Positions 34,610 through 43,821 of a stretch of 64,000 bases of DNA are shown here, piece by piece. Every line of letters starts with the position of its first letter. The first letter of the stretch is position 1. Under the pieces are notes generated by a model, which saw only the letters and a program-made list of their open reading frames with translations, was not told where the DNA came from and did not search any database. Both the position numbers and the translations under genes were made by a program. Origin of the DNA: Gammaproteobacteria bacterium (GTDB taxonomy: Bacteria; Pseudomonadota; Gammaproteobacteria; SZUA-229); assembly GCA_030148865.1 (NCBI GenBank), contig JASBSR010000031.1, positions 40,810 to 104,809 on the forward strand, written 5' to 3'.

Positions 34610-37558
34610 ATGCACGAATTCACACCAGGCCAACGCTGCATCAGCGACGCCGAATTGCAGATGGGGCTTGGCACCATTATTAAAACTGATCACCGTACCC
34701 TAACCGTGATGTTCGCTGCCAGCGATGAAACCCGAACCTATTCCAGAGAAACGGCACCATTAACACGGGTGGTGTTCGCCGTGGGCGATGCGGTTCGCAA
34801 TCAGTCCGGTCTTGATCTAACTGTTGTCAGTGTACAAAATACTGACGGCTTACTCGCCTATAACGGTCGCGACAAGGCTGGACAGACACACACTATTATC
34901 GAGACTGAACTCGATAATTTTCTTCAGCTCAATCGCCCGTCACAGCGTCTGTTCAATGGCCAGGTCGATAAACACCGCTGGTTTGAATTGCGTTACCAGA
35001 CGCTGCAGGCGCTGAGCCGTCTTGGCCATTCCGAGTTGTACGGGCTCACCGGCTGTCGCACCAGCCTGATTCCGCATCAGTTATATATCGCTCACGAAGT
35101 GGCTAATCGTTATGCGCCACGCGTTCTGCTCGCCGATGAAGTGGGTCTTGGCAAAACGATCGAAGCCGGTTTAATTTTGCACCACCAGTTACTCACCGAA
35201 CGCGCGCAACGTGTGTTGATCGTGGTGCCAGAATCACTGGTACATCAGTGGCTGGTGGAAATGTTGCGCCGTTTTAATCTACATTTTCGAATATTTGATG
35301 ACGCCCGGCTTGAGAATACGACCGCCGATGAAAATACCTTCGATGATGATCAGCAACACGGAGCCGATGCTGATACTGCGGCTGGAGATGACAACCCATT
35401 TTTGTCAGAGCAGCTGGTGCTTTGCAGCCTGGAGTTTCTTAACGACAACAAAGCCCATTTCAAACAGTGTCTTGCTGGTGACTGGGATTTAATGGTGGTT
35501 GATGAGGCGCATCATTTACAGTGGTCCCCGCAAACCGTCAGCAACGAATATCGCCTGATCGAACAGCTCGCGGCCAGAACTCGTGGTGTTTTATTATTAA
35601 CCGCAACGCCAGAACAACTCGGCAAAGAAAGTCACTTCGCCCGTTTGCGTCTACTCGACCCGGCGCGGTTTCCCAGCTACGACGCTTTTGTGGAAGAAGA
35701 AAAGTCCTACGAACCCATTGCGCAGGCAGTAGAAGATCTGCTGGAAAATCGCGTATTAAATCCAGATGACATACAACTCGTGGAACACACCTTCAGTGAA
35801 GGTGACAATAAAACATTACTCGACACCGTTATCCAGCAGGCAATTCCGAATACAGATGACACTGATCACAGTGTTAGTCAGGAACGCATCGACCTGGTCG
35901 AGCATTTACTCGATCGTCACGGCACTGGGCGCGTGTTGTTTCGTAATACACGAGTCGCGGTAAAAGGTTTTCCCGCGCGCCAGTGTTTCAGTTATCCGCT
36001 CACACTGCCAGCGCAGTACATCAAAGTGCTTACGGCTCAAACCGATCCAGCACCTGGCCTGTTATTGACTCCGGAACTGCTCCACGAATCAGTTGCCGGT
36101 GATGTACGCTGGACGGTTTTTGACCCGCGCCTCGACTGGCTGGGGAATAAACTTCGTGAGTTACAACCGCACAAAGTGCTGGTTATCACCGCCAGCGCTA
36201 AAACTGCACTTGATATTGCCGGGCATTTGAAAAATCGCAATGGTATTCATGCTGCAGTATTCCATGAAGACCTGAGCATCGTCGAACGCGATCGTGCCGC
36301 AGCATTTTTTGCCGACACCGAAACCGGGACCCAGGTACTGGTATGTTCAGAAATCGGTAGTGAAGGCCGTAATTTCCAGTTTGCACATCATCTGGTGCTG
36401 TTCGATTTGCCACTAAATCCGGACTTGCTGGAACAACGTATCGGTCGTCTCGACCGTATCGGGCAGAGCGAAACCATCAAACTGCACCTGCCCTATTTTG
36501 AAAACAGCGCGCAACAGATCATGACACGCTGGTACCACGAAGCGCTGAACGCATTCGAGCACACCTGCCCGGCCGGGTATTCGGTATTCACCAAAGTGAA
36601 ATCCGAATTAATCTGCGCATTACAGTCACCAGACAATAACAGCGCCATTGATAACCTAATTGCTAACAGTAACGCTCTGTACACTGAAATGACAGAAGCA
36701 CTACACCGTGGTCGTGATCGCTTGCTGGAATACAATTCATGTCGCATGCACATCGCCAGCGCACTTAAACAACGAGCACTGACAGCGGACGCTTCTAGCG
36801 CACTTGCTGAATATATGGAACGCGTGTTCGACTGCTACGGCGTGGATAGCGAAATTCACAGCGAAAATTGCTTTATCATCACTCCGACCGAGCACATGGC
36901 GAACCCTTTTCCGGGACTAACCGATGAAGGTATGACTATTACCTACGACCGCGACACGGCATTGAGTTTTGAAGATGCGCATTACCTGACCTGGGAGCAT
37001 CCGATGGTACGCGCTGCTATTGACATGGTGATTGCTCAGGAAACGGGTAATACGGCGGTCACTGCGATTAAATTTCGCGGCGCCAAAGCCGGCGCAATAC
37101 TGCTCGAAGCTGTCTTCACACTGGAAGCGACGGTAGTGGAAGCGTTGCAGTCGCAACGTTACCTGCCAGCAACCACGATACGCGTACTGGTTGATGAACG
37201 CGGCACCGATTATGAAGCACGTATACCTCACGATGCTATCAATCAGGCGGCACAGGAAATTGATAAAGGCACCGCCGCAAAAATAATCGGTGCCAAGCTC
37301 AAGGCACTGAAAAACATGTTAGCCAAAGCCGAGCAGCACGCGCAGGCACAGGCACCCGAAATCATCAAGCGTGCGCACGCACAGGCCGAAACCACACTAT
37401 CGACAGAAAGCCATCGCCTGAAAGCGCTGCGTGAAGTTAATCCGAATGTGCGTGAAGATGAGATTCATTTTTATGAGCAGCAGCTGGTGGCTTTGAGCAC
37501 CTTGATCGATGCTACGCAGTTGCGTCTGGACGCACTGCGCGTGATTGTGGTAACTTAA
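34610..37558 (+). CDS. rapA: RNA polymerase-associated ATPase RapA
   Basis: 982 aa Swi2/Snf2 ATPase that binds RNA polymerase and helps its recycling. N-terminal Tudor-like domains (FTPGQRCISDAELQMGLGTI), Walker A LADEVGLGKTIEAGLIL, DEAHH box, helicase C-terminal part (GSEGRNFQFAHHLVLFDLP, RIGRLDRIGQ), then a RapA-specific C-terminal region with a coiled coil. Length is close to E. coli RapA (968 aa). Start ATG at 34610; upstream 200 bp hold the terminator of the previous operon and no other gene. Confidence 0.95.
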   Translation: MHEFTPGQRCISDAELQMGLGTIIKTDHRTLTVMFAASDETRTYSRETAPLTRVVFAVGDAVRNQSGLDLTVVSVQNTDGLLAYNGRDKAGQTHTIIETELDNFLQLNRPSQRLFNGQVDKHRWFELRYQTLQALSRLGHSELYGLTGCRTSLIPHQLYIAHEVANRYAPRVLLADEVGLGKTIEAGLILHHQLLTERAQRVLIVVPESLVHQWLVEMLRRFNLHFRIFDDARLENTTADENTFDDDQQHGADADTAAGDDNPFLSEQLVLCSLEFLNDNKAHFKQCLAGDWDLMVVDEAHHLQWSPQTVSNEYRLIEQLAARTRGVLLLTATPEQLGKESHFARLRLLDPARFPSYDAFVEEEKSYEPIAQAVEDLLENRVLNPDDIQLVEHTFSEGDNKTLLDTVIQQAIPNTDDTDHSVSQERIDLVEHLLDRHGTGRVLFRNTRVAVKGFPARQCFSYPLTLPAQYIKVLTAQTDPAPGLLLTPELLHESVAGDVRWTVFDPRLDWLGNKLRELQPHKVLVITASAKTALDIAGHLKNRNGIHAAVFHEDLSIVERDRAAAFFADTETGTQVLVCSEIGSEGRNFQFAHHLVLFDLPLNPDLLEQRIGRLDRIGQSETIKLHLPYFENSAQQIMTRWYHEALNAFEHTCPAGYSVFTKVKSELICALQSPDNNSAIDNLIANSNALYTEMTEALHRGRDRLLEYNSCRMHIASALKQRALTADASSALAEYMERVFDCYGVDSEIHSENCFIITPTEHMANPFPGLTDEGMTITYDRDTALSFEDAHYLTWEHPMVRAAIDMVIAQETGNTAVTAIKFRGAKAGAILLEAVFTLEATVVEALQSQRYLPATTIRVLVDERGTDYEARIPHDAINQAAQEIDKGTAAKIIGAKLKALKNMLAKAEQHAQAQAPEIIKRAHAQAETTLSTESHRLKALREVNPNVREDEIHFYEQQLVALSTLIDATQLRLDALRVIVVT

Positions 37559-37564
37559 ACTTGA

Positions 37565-37591
37565 ACGTCATTCCGCGAATGCCGCAATGAC
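37565..37591 (+). terminator. REP-like hairpin after rapA
   Basis: cgtcatt ... aatgacg stem with an imperfect GC-rich interior, 7 bp after the rapA stop. It is of the extragenic palindrome type (cgtcattccgcg) and may end the transcript, but has no T run. A similar half site lies at about 6516. Confidence 0.5.
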
Positions 37592-37605
37592 GCTATTAGA
37601 GAATA

Positions 37606-37682
37606 TGGCGGACCGGACGGGACTCGAACTCGCGACCTCCGGCGTGACAGGCCGGCATTCTAACCAGCTGAACTACCGGTCC
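37606..37682 (-). tRNA. tRNA-Asp (GTC)
   Basis: 77 nt on the minus strand. Acceptor stem GGACCGG/CCGGTCC with encoded CCA, D arm AGTTCAGCTGG, anticodon stem CCGGC with loop CTGTCAC (anticodon GTC) and GCCGG, T arm with GTTCGAGTC. All elements fit tRNA-Asp. It marks the border between conserved genes (rapA) and the defence island. Confidence 0.97.
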
Positions 37683-38452
37683 GAAGAGCAACGACCGAAA
37701 GCCGTATGCTTGAAGCGGCGGGATTGTATACCAGTACACGCTGGATTGATATCTTTAATCTGATCAGACCCTGGTATATCCTCACGAATTCCAACTAACA
37801 ACTAAAAGCTTAGTCCGCAAATAAACGCCAATGAACGCAACATTTCTATTTCAATCTACTGGATTAGCCTAAGAGAAATAGTGACGTTATTAACTACATA
37901 CTTAATAAACAGGATATTTTGCGTTTATTAGCATGCACTTGCGGACTTTATTTTTTATCATATTGATTTTTAATATAATTTTGTGGAGATACCTCAGGAT
38001 CAGACCCACTATTCTTTTGTCATTTCGAACGCAATGAGCAATTTCCTGAGCCTGGCTGTCGACAAACATGATTCTGTCAAAAGGACAGGTTTTGTTATGA
38101 AGTGGATTACTAAGATGGTGCCGGGGCCGGAGTCGTACTCCATTTATAAACAAACAGTTACCTATGCGTGGCGTAGGTTTGGCGTAGGCGTAAATCTGGC
38201 GTAATGGCTCAGCAGTTTGAGTTCCGCCACGGGCCGGCTCATGCAACCAAGTATACAAGCCTAAGCCTCGCCTCTCTGGATCCCCCACGTTTGTCTTCGC
38301 CCCCATGGAGGCGATCGATCATGTTCGATTCCAAAGTCTAATCTCCCGTATCTATCCAGGGACCAGGTGCGTTCCATTTGGAAGGAATGGCGGTGCCGGA
38401 GATTAGCGCAGCGGCTATTGGCCCGAGGAATGCATTCACCGCAGTCACTACC
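37683..38452. other. Gene-free border region with a long imperfect inverted repeat
   Basis: 770 bp between tRNA-Asp and the first island gene. An inverted repeat has arms at 37812-37840 and 37919-37947: the outer agtccgcaa/ttgcggact and inner aacgcaa/ttgcgtt match exactly. A half copy of the outer motif is at 5351. A gtcatttcgaacgcaatgagcaa stretch at about 38019 resembles a widespread short palindromic repeat. No real gene is seen. The sequence looks like a graveyard of small repeats at the island's left end. Confidence 0.5.
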
Positions 38453-39256
38453 TCAGGAAAACAAGGCAGGTACGTGTTCCTGCCCCAGGCGCTTGTGGAA
38501 TGCTAACCACTGTACCTGCTTGGCATCGATGAATGCCTGTGAAAAAGCGGCAATAACCCCGGGCAATGCGGTGCCTCGATGATCAAAAGTGAGCCTGATA
38601 GCCTCGGCCAGTGTTGCACCCTCAAAGTCGAACTGTCGGGACAGCAACCAGATATCATAGAAGTCCTTCATCCGGCTGTTCAGTTCACCCAGCTTCACCA
38701 TGGCCTCGAACTTTTCGGCAATGGCACTTTCACGGCTGTAGCAAAACACCCTGGCAACTGGCGAATCCAGCAGGGTCGGCAAATCAGACTTCTCCGGTTC
38801 GGGGTGCACAAGATCACCAAAACCGATATCAATCTGCATAGGCACCCTGGCATTATCCAATGTGCCGGTGAATCGAACCCGGATACCCTCATAGTCGGCA
38901 TCTTCTGTGATTCTCTCGGCGCGAACAGAGTCAGGATCAAACACCAATCCGTCCGGGTCTACCTCCACCGAAAGAATCTCGTGGATCTGGGCAATGATGC
39001 TGGCTTCCTCATTACTCGTTCTGCCCAGCATATCGACCATAGTGGGACGAATGTCCGGCGCGTGCCAGACCCTCAGCATCAAGGCCCCCTTGAGGATAAA
39101 CCGGTTGGTATAGGGTGATTGTGACAACCGGTAGAGGAACCGTTCCATCGCATAATACTGTAGCAGTTCGCTAAAAGGCCGCTGATCTGCACGCGCCCGG
39201 TTCAAGAGGCGTTGGCGGACTGATGCCGCCATGTTCCTGGACTTCTGCGCACTCAT
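38453..39256 (-). CDS. AbiEii-family nucleotidyltransferase toxin, active site altered
   Basis: 267 aa. The type IV toxin AbiEii pattern is seen: FILKGALMLRVW, then RPTMVDMLGRTSN, and a distal KFEAMVKLGELNSRMKDFYDIWLL that matches the family's K...LG..NSR.KD.YD segment. In the family the middle motif normally reads R-P-T-x-D-I-D-x-L-G with two catalytic aspartates; here it is one residue short, leaving only D75. An in-frame 3-nt loss would explain it. The start overlaps the AbiEi-like gene by 4 bp (ATGA). Probably a weakened or inactive toxin (inference). Confidence 0.82.
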   Translation of the reverse strand: MSAQKSRNMAASVRQRLLNRARADQRPFSELLQYYAMERFLYRLSQSPYTNRFILKGALMLRVWHAPDIRPTMVDMLGRTSNEEASIIAQIHEILSVEVDPDGLVFDPDSVRAERITEDADYEGIRVRFTGTLDNARVPMQIDIGFGDLVHPEPEKSDLPTLLDSPVARVFCYSRESAIAEKFEAMVKLGELNSRMKDFYDIWLLSRQFDFEGATLAEAIRLTFDHRGTALPGVIAAFSQAFIDAKQVQWLAFHKRLGQEHVPALFS

Positions 39257-39861
39257 ACCGTTGCCTCCAGATAGGGTTTCATCACCTTTTCAACACGGCA
39301 GATTCTGGCGTATTTGAGCAAATCGGCCAGCTTGAATGGCTTTTGTGACCTGTAGAGTTTCAGTGCCTCCAGGACAACATCCATCCCGATCTTGTTGCGG
39401 TATTTAAAACAATCTGCCAGTGTCTTCTCGGCGCTATAAATCCGGACAGTTACACCATCGATCTGATGCGTTTCGATCCCGGCCCTGAACGCGGCGTCTG
39501 AAAACTTGTAGGCGTGTACCGGCGGGAAATCGAGCGACGGCATGCGTGCATCCCGGGGAACGGCGACAGACACCGCGTGGGGGATCTGTGTCGTGATTTC
39601 ATGATACGCCAGTGCGGAAATGAGGCAGATAACGGCCTTGGGGAAACGCAGGCTCACCGTCACCAGATCAGGATTGCTGATGGGTGGCAGCGCCACCAGC
39701 CGATAGACACCGCGGGACACCTGTTCGATGATCCCCTTGTCCCGTAGCGAATACAGGCTATAGCGTGACATCCCCAGCGCAAGCGCTTCACTCATGCGAA
39801 GCTGCCCGCCATGCTGGCGGAAGAGCGCTTCGGGGGATATCCTCTTTTTAGCGTCAGACAT
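39253..39861 (-). CDS. AbiEi-family antitoxin / transcriptional regulator
   Basis: 202 aa from ATG at 39861 (GGTGAC ribosome binding site; an upstream ATG adds 6 codons). N-terminal winged helix (LRMSEALALGMSRYSLYSLRDKG) and RGVYRL, then the AbiEi C-terminal domain with ICLISALAYHEITTQIPHAV and IYSAEKTLADCFKYRNKIG. Such proteins repress their own promoter and counter the nucleotidyltransferase toxin encoded by the overlapping downstream gene. Confidence 0.88.
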   Translation of the reverse strand: MSDAKKRISPEALFRQHGGQLRMSEALALGMSRYSLYSLRDKGIIEQVSRGVYRLVALPPISNPDLVTVSLRFPKAVICLISALAYHEITTQIPHAVSVAVPRDARMPSLDFPPVHAYKFSDAAFRAGIETHQIDGVTVRIYSAEKTLADCFKYRNKIGMDVVLEALKLYRSQKPFKLADLLKYARICRVEKVMKPYLEATV

Positions 39862-39942
39862 AATGTCACCATTTATCAATATATGGAAACAATATGTCTG
39901 TTTTACCGAAAAATCAAGTTTTGGCCTGAAAAGCGGCCTGCA

Positions 39943-40518
39943 CTAATGCAACGGCACGACATTATCCGGTCTTGATGCCACATGCCCCAGCAGCCCCAGC
40001 CAGAATCCGCGCAGTTCCTCCAGCGGATAAAAGTAATCCTTATCCCCCTTGCGCTTGCGCAGCATCTGGTTCACCCGCAGGCCAAAATTGAATTCATGGC
40101 TGGCTTGTTCCGGCAAATAACCGATGTCATGCGCCATCCAGTCCAGCTCACGGGCCACGTCATTGATATGCGCCTGTACACTGCGATCTGACCCTGGCGA
40201 TATCTGAACGGACTCCCCCAACAACATGACCAGGGCAGCCAGATGTTCAGACTGCTCGTCATCCAGCTGGCAAATGGACAAGGCCTCGCGCATCAGCCGG
40301 TCCAGGAACAGCTGCTGGAATTTCTCAAAGTCCGGTTTCGTCAGGCCGGTAAATACCATTGCATAGCGGCTCTGCGCCTCCATCGCAACCACACACTTGC
40401 GGCGCAGGATATAAACACGGTGCGCATACCATTGCATAGCGCCTGGACCGGACGGCACTTCAGTCAAATGCGCTTTCAAATCAGCCGCCAGGGCTTTGGA
40501 TGTGTGAATCTGGATCAT
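39943..40518 (-). CDS. Hypothetical protein, possibly DUF6933-like
   Basis: 191 aa, soluble, no signal peptide. Begins MIQIHTSKALAADLKAHL and contains WYAHRVYILRRKCVVAMEAQ, a pattern reminiscent of DUF6933 proteins, but the match is from memory only. It lies between hsdR (70 bp upstream) and the AbiE pair on the same strand. No function can be assigned. Confidence 0.6.
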   Translation of the reverse strand: MIQIHTSKALAADLKAHLTEVPSGPGAMQWYAHRVYILRRKCVVAMEAQSRYAMVFTGLTKPDFEKFQQLFLDRLMREALSICQLDDEQSEHLAALVMLLGESVQISPGSDRSVQAHINDVARELDWMAHDIGYLPEQASHEFNFGLRVNQMLRKRKGDKDYFYPLEELRGFWLGLLGHVASRPDNVVPLH

Positions 40519-40588
40519 GCGCTTATTATAAAAGAATCAGTCATTCAATGGGTGGCTTGGTAACAGTACCGTCTATCCAGACCGCCGT

Positions 40589-43500
40589 TTAAAGCCGGGT
40601 GCCTTCATAAAACGGCGACGGCACCCTTGGATAAGCACGATAGACATGCCGGAAAACATTCTCTGATCTGGTCTCCACATCCGCCTCGGTATAACTCTCA
40701 ACCGGCAGACCGGTTTCGTCACTCCACAGAAAATCACGAATAGCGGTGCGAACAGCATCTCGGGTGGCTTCCTTGTCGCGCCAGTGATCTACGCGGAGCT
40801 TCTCCGTTTTCAGTCTATCCAGCAGGTCAACCGCCACCTTCTTGATCAGCTTGATCTCGGCCGAGGACAATTCCTGCTTTTTGAGCAGGTCGAATATCGC
40901 CAGCGATTCCTCGTCCAGTCCTTCGCGAATGGCCCGGCGCTCTTCTTCGTCGAGCTCCTGAACAAGGCTGAACAATGCCTGGAAGGTCTTCTCGATGGTC
41001 GCCCGGTCTTTCTCGCGGTTGTACTCGGCTACGATCTGCTCGTAGTGCTGCTGGTAGTCGGTGCGCAGCGGGTTTTGCTGTAACAGCCGTTGCAGCCTTT
41101 GCTCCACGGCCTGGCGAAGGCTCTGGACGGTAGTATTTTTTCTCGGGCTGCGCTCGAACTCACGGCGCAAGCGGTCGAAATCGATTTTGCTGATGTCGTA
41201 GAGCTTTTCTTCTTCAACCGGCGAGGGCTCGCGCACTCCGATCGCCTCATCGACTACCCCGTGAAGTTGCCGGATGATGTCCGTGATATCGGCCTGATCG
41301 CGATCCTGTTGCAGGCTCTTGTAGACGATGTTGATCGCATCCCGATCAGCGCGGTGGGCATTCACGCCTTGGGCGTTGATACAGGCCTTGAACTTCTTGA
41401 ACACCTCACGGCACATTACTTCAAAACGTTTGCGGCTCTCATCGTTCTCGTTGGCCGCCTCTTTACAGGCGACGATGGCAGCATTGCGCTCGAAGCCGGT
41501 TTTCTGAATGACGTCATCGAGTGTAGCGTTCCGATCATTGAGGAACGCCCGCACCAGGGCAATGGCCTCGGCCAGGTCCGCCAGCAACTCTTCTTCCGGT
41601 CTGGCCGGATCGGTTTCGCCTCCCTCTCCTTCCGGTCGCATCCCGGCAAAGGTCGCCAAGGCCTTGCGCAGGTGTTTGAGGATGCCACAGTAGTCCACGA
41701 TCAGCCCGTTGTTCTTGCCCTCGTTTACGCGGTTGGCGCGGGCGATGGCCTGCATCAGCGTGTGTGCCTTGAGGGGTTTGTCGAGGTAGAGGGTCGAAAG
41801 GCTGGGCACGTCGAAACCGGTCAGCCACATGGCGCAGACGATGGCCACCCGCAGCGGGTGTTCCTCTGCCTTGAAGGCATCGTCCAACGCCAGGGTCTGC
41901 ATATTGCGATACTCGGGCTTCGCGCGCATCGACTCGGGCAGGTCGATGCCTTCTTTCATCAGCCGGCGGTGCGGGGTGATGTCCAGGTCCCACTTGCGGA
42001 ACTTGTCCACCTCACCCTGTTCCTCGCTGACCACCACTGCCATGCGGGTCTCGCGCATCCAGTCGAGCTGGCGACGACGGAACAGTTCCTCCTGTTCGTC
42101 GGCGATTGATGTCAGTGCTTTCTCCAGCTCGCGGATGCGTTCCTGCCAGTAGAACTCGATCAGGCGGTGCATGCGCACGCAGGTCACCTTGTCGATACAC
42201 ACAAGCATCGCCTTGCCGGTCTCCCAGGCGGTCGCGTAATGCTGCACGAAATCGCGCGCCACCTGGTCGAGCCGCTTATCGGCGGTAATAATGTGATAGT
42301 CGCGCTTGAGTTCCCGTTCCAGCCGTTGCTCGACATCGATGTTGTCGGTCTCCAGCTCCTCCAGCTTCTCGGCAATGCGTTCGTTGAGATCGCCGACGGC
42401 CACGCCCAGCTTCTCGCCGCGGGCATCGTAGTACAGCGGCACGGTGGCGTTGTCGTCCACCGCGCGCTGAAAATCATAGGTGGAGACATACTCGCCGAAC
42501 ACCCGGCGCGTGATCTCGTCGTCTTTGAACAGCGGTGTGCCGGTAAAGCCGATATAGCTGGCATTGGGCAGGGCGTTGCGCAGGTTGAGCGCCAGCGTGC
42601 CGTACTGGGTACGGTGTGCCTCGTCGGTGATGACGATGATGTCGTCGCGCTCGCTGTAGGGCTGTTCCGGCTCCACCTTTTTATTGAATTTCTGGATCAG
42701 GGAAAACACATAGGCCTTGTGCTGGGTCAGCAGCTCGTTCAAATGATGACCGCTGGCGGCCCGGCACTGCTCCTGCTCACTCACCACGCCGCAATGGGCG
42801 AAGGTCTTGTAGATCTGGGTATCGAGATCATCGCGGTCGGTCAGCACGAGAAAGGTAAAGTTGCCGCCGAGCTTGCGATGCACCTTGCGGGTGAACATCA
42901 CCATGGAATAGCTCTTGCCCGAACCCTGGGTGTGCCAGAACACCCCCAGTTTGCCCTGCCGCGCCTTGCGCTCGCTCACCGCTTCGATGGCGCGATTGAC
43001 ACCCAGAAACTGATGGTTGCGGGCGATGATCTTCTTCGACTCGCCCGCCGACTCATCAAACAGAATGAAGTTCTCCACCAGATCCAGGAAATTGCGTTTC
43101 TCGCACACACCCTTGAGCAGCGTCTCCATGTCTATCACGCCCGGCGCCTCTTCGGCCAGACGTTTCCACTCGTTGAAATGCTCCCAGCGGCTGGTGATGG
43201 AGCCGATCTTCGCCTGCTCGCCGTTGCCGAACATAACAACCGCATTGTGGTGGAACAGGTGCGGGATGGTGTCGCGGTAGTCGGAGAAGTTCTGCTCGAA
43301 GGCGGTCTTGAGATTCTTGTGCAGATTCTTGCACTCGATGAATAGCAGCGGCAGACCATTGACGAAGCCGATGATATCCGCCCGCCGCCGGTAGAGATCG
43401 CCTCGCACCCATAACTCGCGCACGCAGAGAAAATCGTTATTGGCCGGCTCATCGAAATCTAACAGCCGCAACCGCTGCCGCACCCGCTCGCCTTTATCAT

Positions 43501-43819
43501 TGCGGAAGGTGACCTGCACCCCGTCGCGCATCAACGCGTACTTTTCGCGGTTGGTGGCGATCAGGGTCTGTGAAGCAACAGTAGCGGTGATCTGCCGCAC
43601 GGCATCGTCGTAGGCTGCAGCCGACAGGCCCGGGTTCAGCACCATCAGCTTTTTGCGCAAAGAGCACGTCAGCACCACCTCGCGGTCGGAGGCACGCCCC
43701 AACAGACTATTCGGCCCAAAGTCTTCGTTGTTGTAGGCATACACCGACGTCCATCCGAGCTGCTGCTCCAGGTACTCGGCGGTGGTTTGCTGAACGAGGG
43801 TGTCTTCGGTGTATGGCAT
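40589..43819 (-). CDS. hsdR: Type I restriction enzyme, restriction/translocation subunit R
   Basis: 1076 aa from ATG at 43819 (MPYTEDTLVQQ). The N-terminal PD-(D/E)xK nuclease has ADIIGFVNGLPLLFIECKN; the motor has Walker A HTQGSGKSYSMVMF, DEAH in VITDEAHRTQYG, and GFTGTPLF. It cuts unmodified DNA far from the recognition site using ATP-driven translocation. The gene is separated from hsdM-hsdS by about 13 kb of other defence genes, although all lie on the same strand. It starts 2 bp after the dprA-like stop codon. Confidence 0.95.
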   Translation of the reverse strand: MPYTEDTLVQQTTAEYLEQQLGWTSVYAYNNEDFGPNSLLGRASDREVVLTCSLRKKLMVLNPGLSAAAYDDAVRQITATVASQTLIATNREKYALMRDGVQVTFRNDKGERVRQRLRLLDFDEPANNDFLCVRELWVRGDLYRRRADIIGFVNGLPLLFIECKNLHKNLKTAFEQNFSDYRDTIPHLFHHNAVVMFGNGEQAKIGSITSRWEHFNEWKRLAEEAPGVIDMETLLKGVCEKRNFLDLVENFILFDESAGESKKIIARNHQFLGVNRAIEAVSERKARQGKLGVFWHTQGSGKSYSMVMFTRKVHRKLGGNFTFLVLTDRDDLDTQIYKTFAHCGVVSEQEQCRAASGHHLNELLTQHKAYVFSLIQKFNKKVEPEQPYSERDDIIVITDEAHRTQYGTLALNLRNALPNASYIGFTGTPLFKDDEITRRVFGEYVSTYDFQRAVDDNATVPLYYDARGEKLGVAVGDLNERIAEKLEELETDNIDVEQRLERELKRDYHIITADKRLDQVARDFVQHYATAWETGKAMLVCIDKVTCVRMHRLIEFYWQERIRELEKALTSIADEQEELFRRRQLDWMRETRMAVVVSEEQGEVDKFRKWDLDITPHRRLMKEGIDLPESMRAKPEYRNMQTLALDDAFKAEEHPLRVAIVCAMWLTGFDVPSLSTLYLDKPLKAHTLMQAIARANRVNEGKNNGLIVDYCGILKHLRKALATFAGMRPEGEGGETDPARPEEELLADLAEAIALVRAFLNDRNATLDDVIQKTGFERNAAIVACKEAANENDESRKRFEVMCREVFKKFKACINAQGVNAHRADRDAINIVYKSLQQDRDQADITDIIRQLHGVVDEAIGVREPSPVEEEKLYDISKIDFDRLRREFERSPRKNTTVQSLRQAVEQRLQRLLQQNPLRTDYQQHYEQIVAEYNREKDRATIEKTFQALFSLVQELDEEERRAIREGLDEESLAIFDLLKKQELSSAEIKLIKKVAVDLLDRLKTEKLRVDHWRDKEATRDAVRTAIRDFLWSDETGLPVESYTEADVETRSENVFRHVYRAYPRVPSPFYEGTRL

Positions 43820-43821
43820 AT

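Noticed and set aside
37606..37682. tRNA-Asp 3' end as attachment site of the island integrase
   Set aside because: No copy of the tRNA 3' sequence is visible near the integrase or up to 64000, and the tRNA's 3' end faces rapA, not the island.
41090..43345. Long plus-strand reading frames inside hsdR
   Set aside because: They are antisense shadows of the GC-rich hsdR gene; their products show no protein-like motifs.
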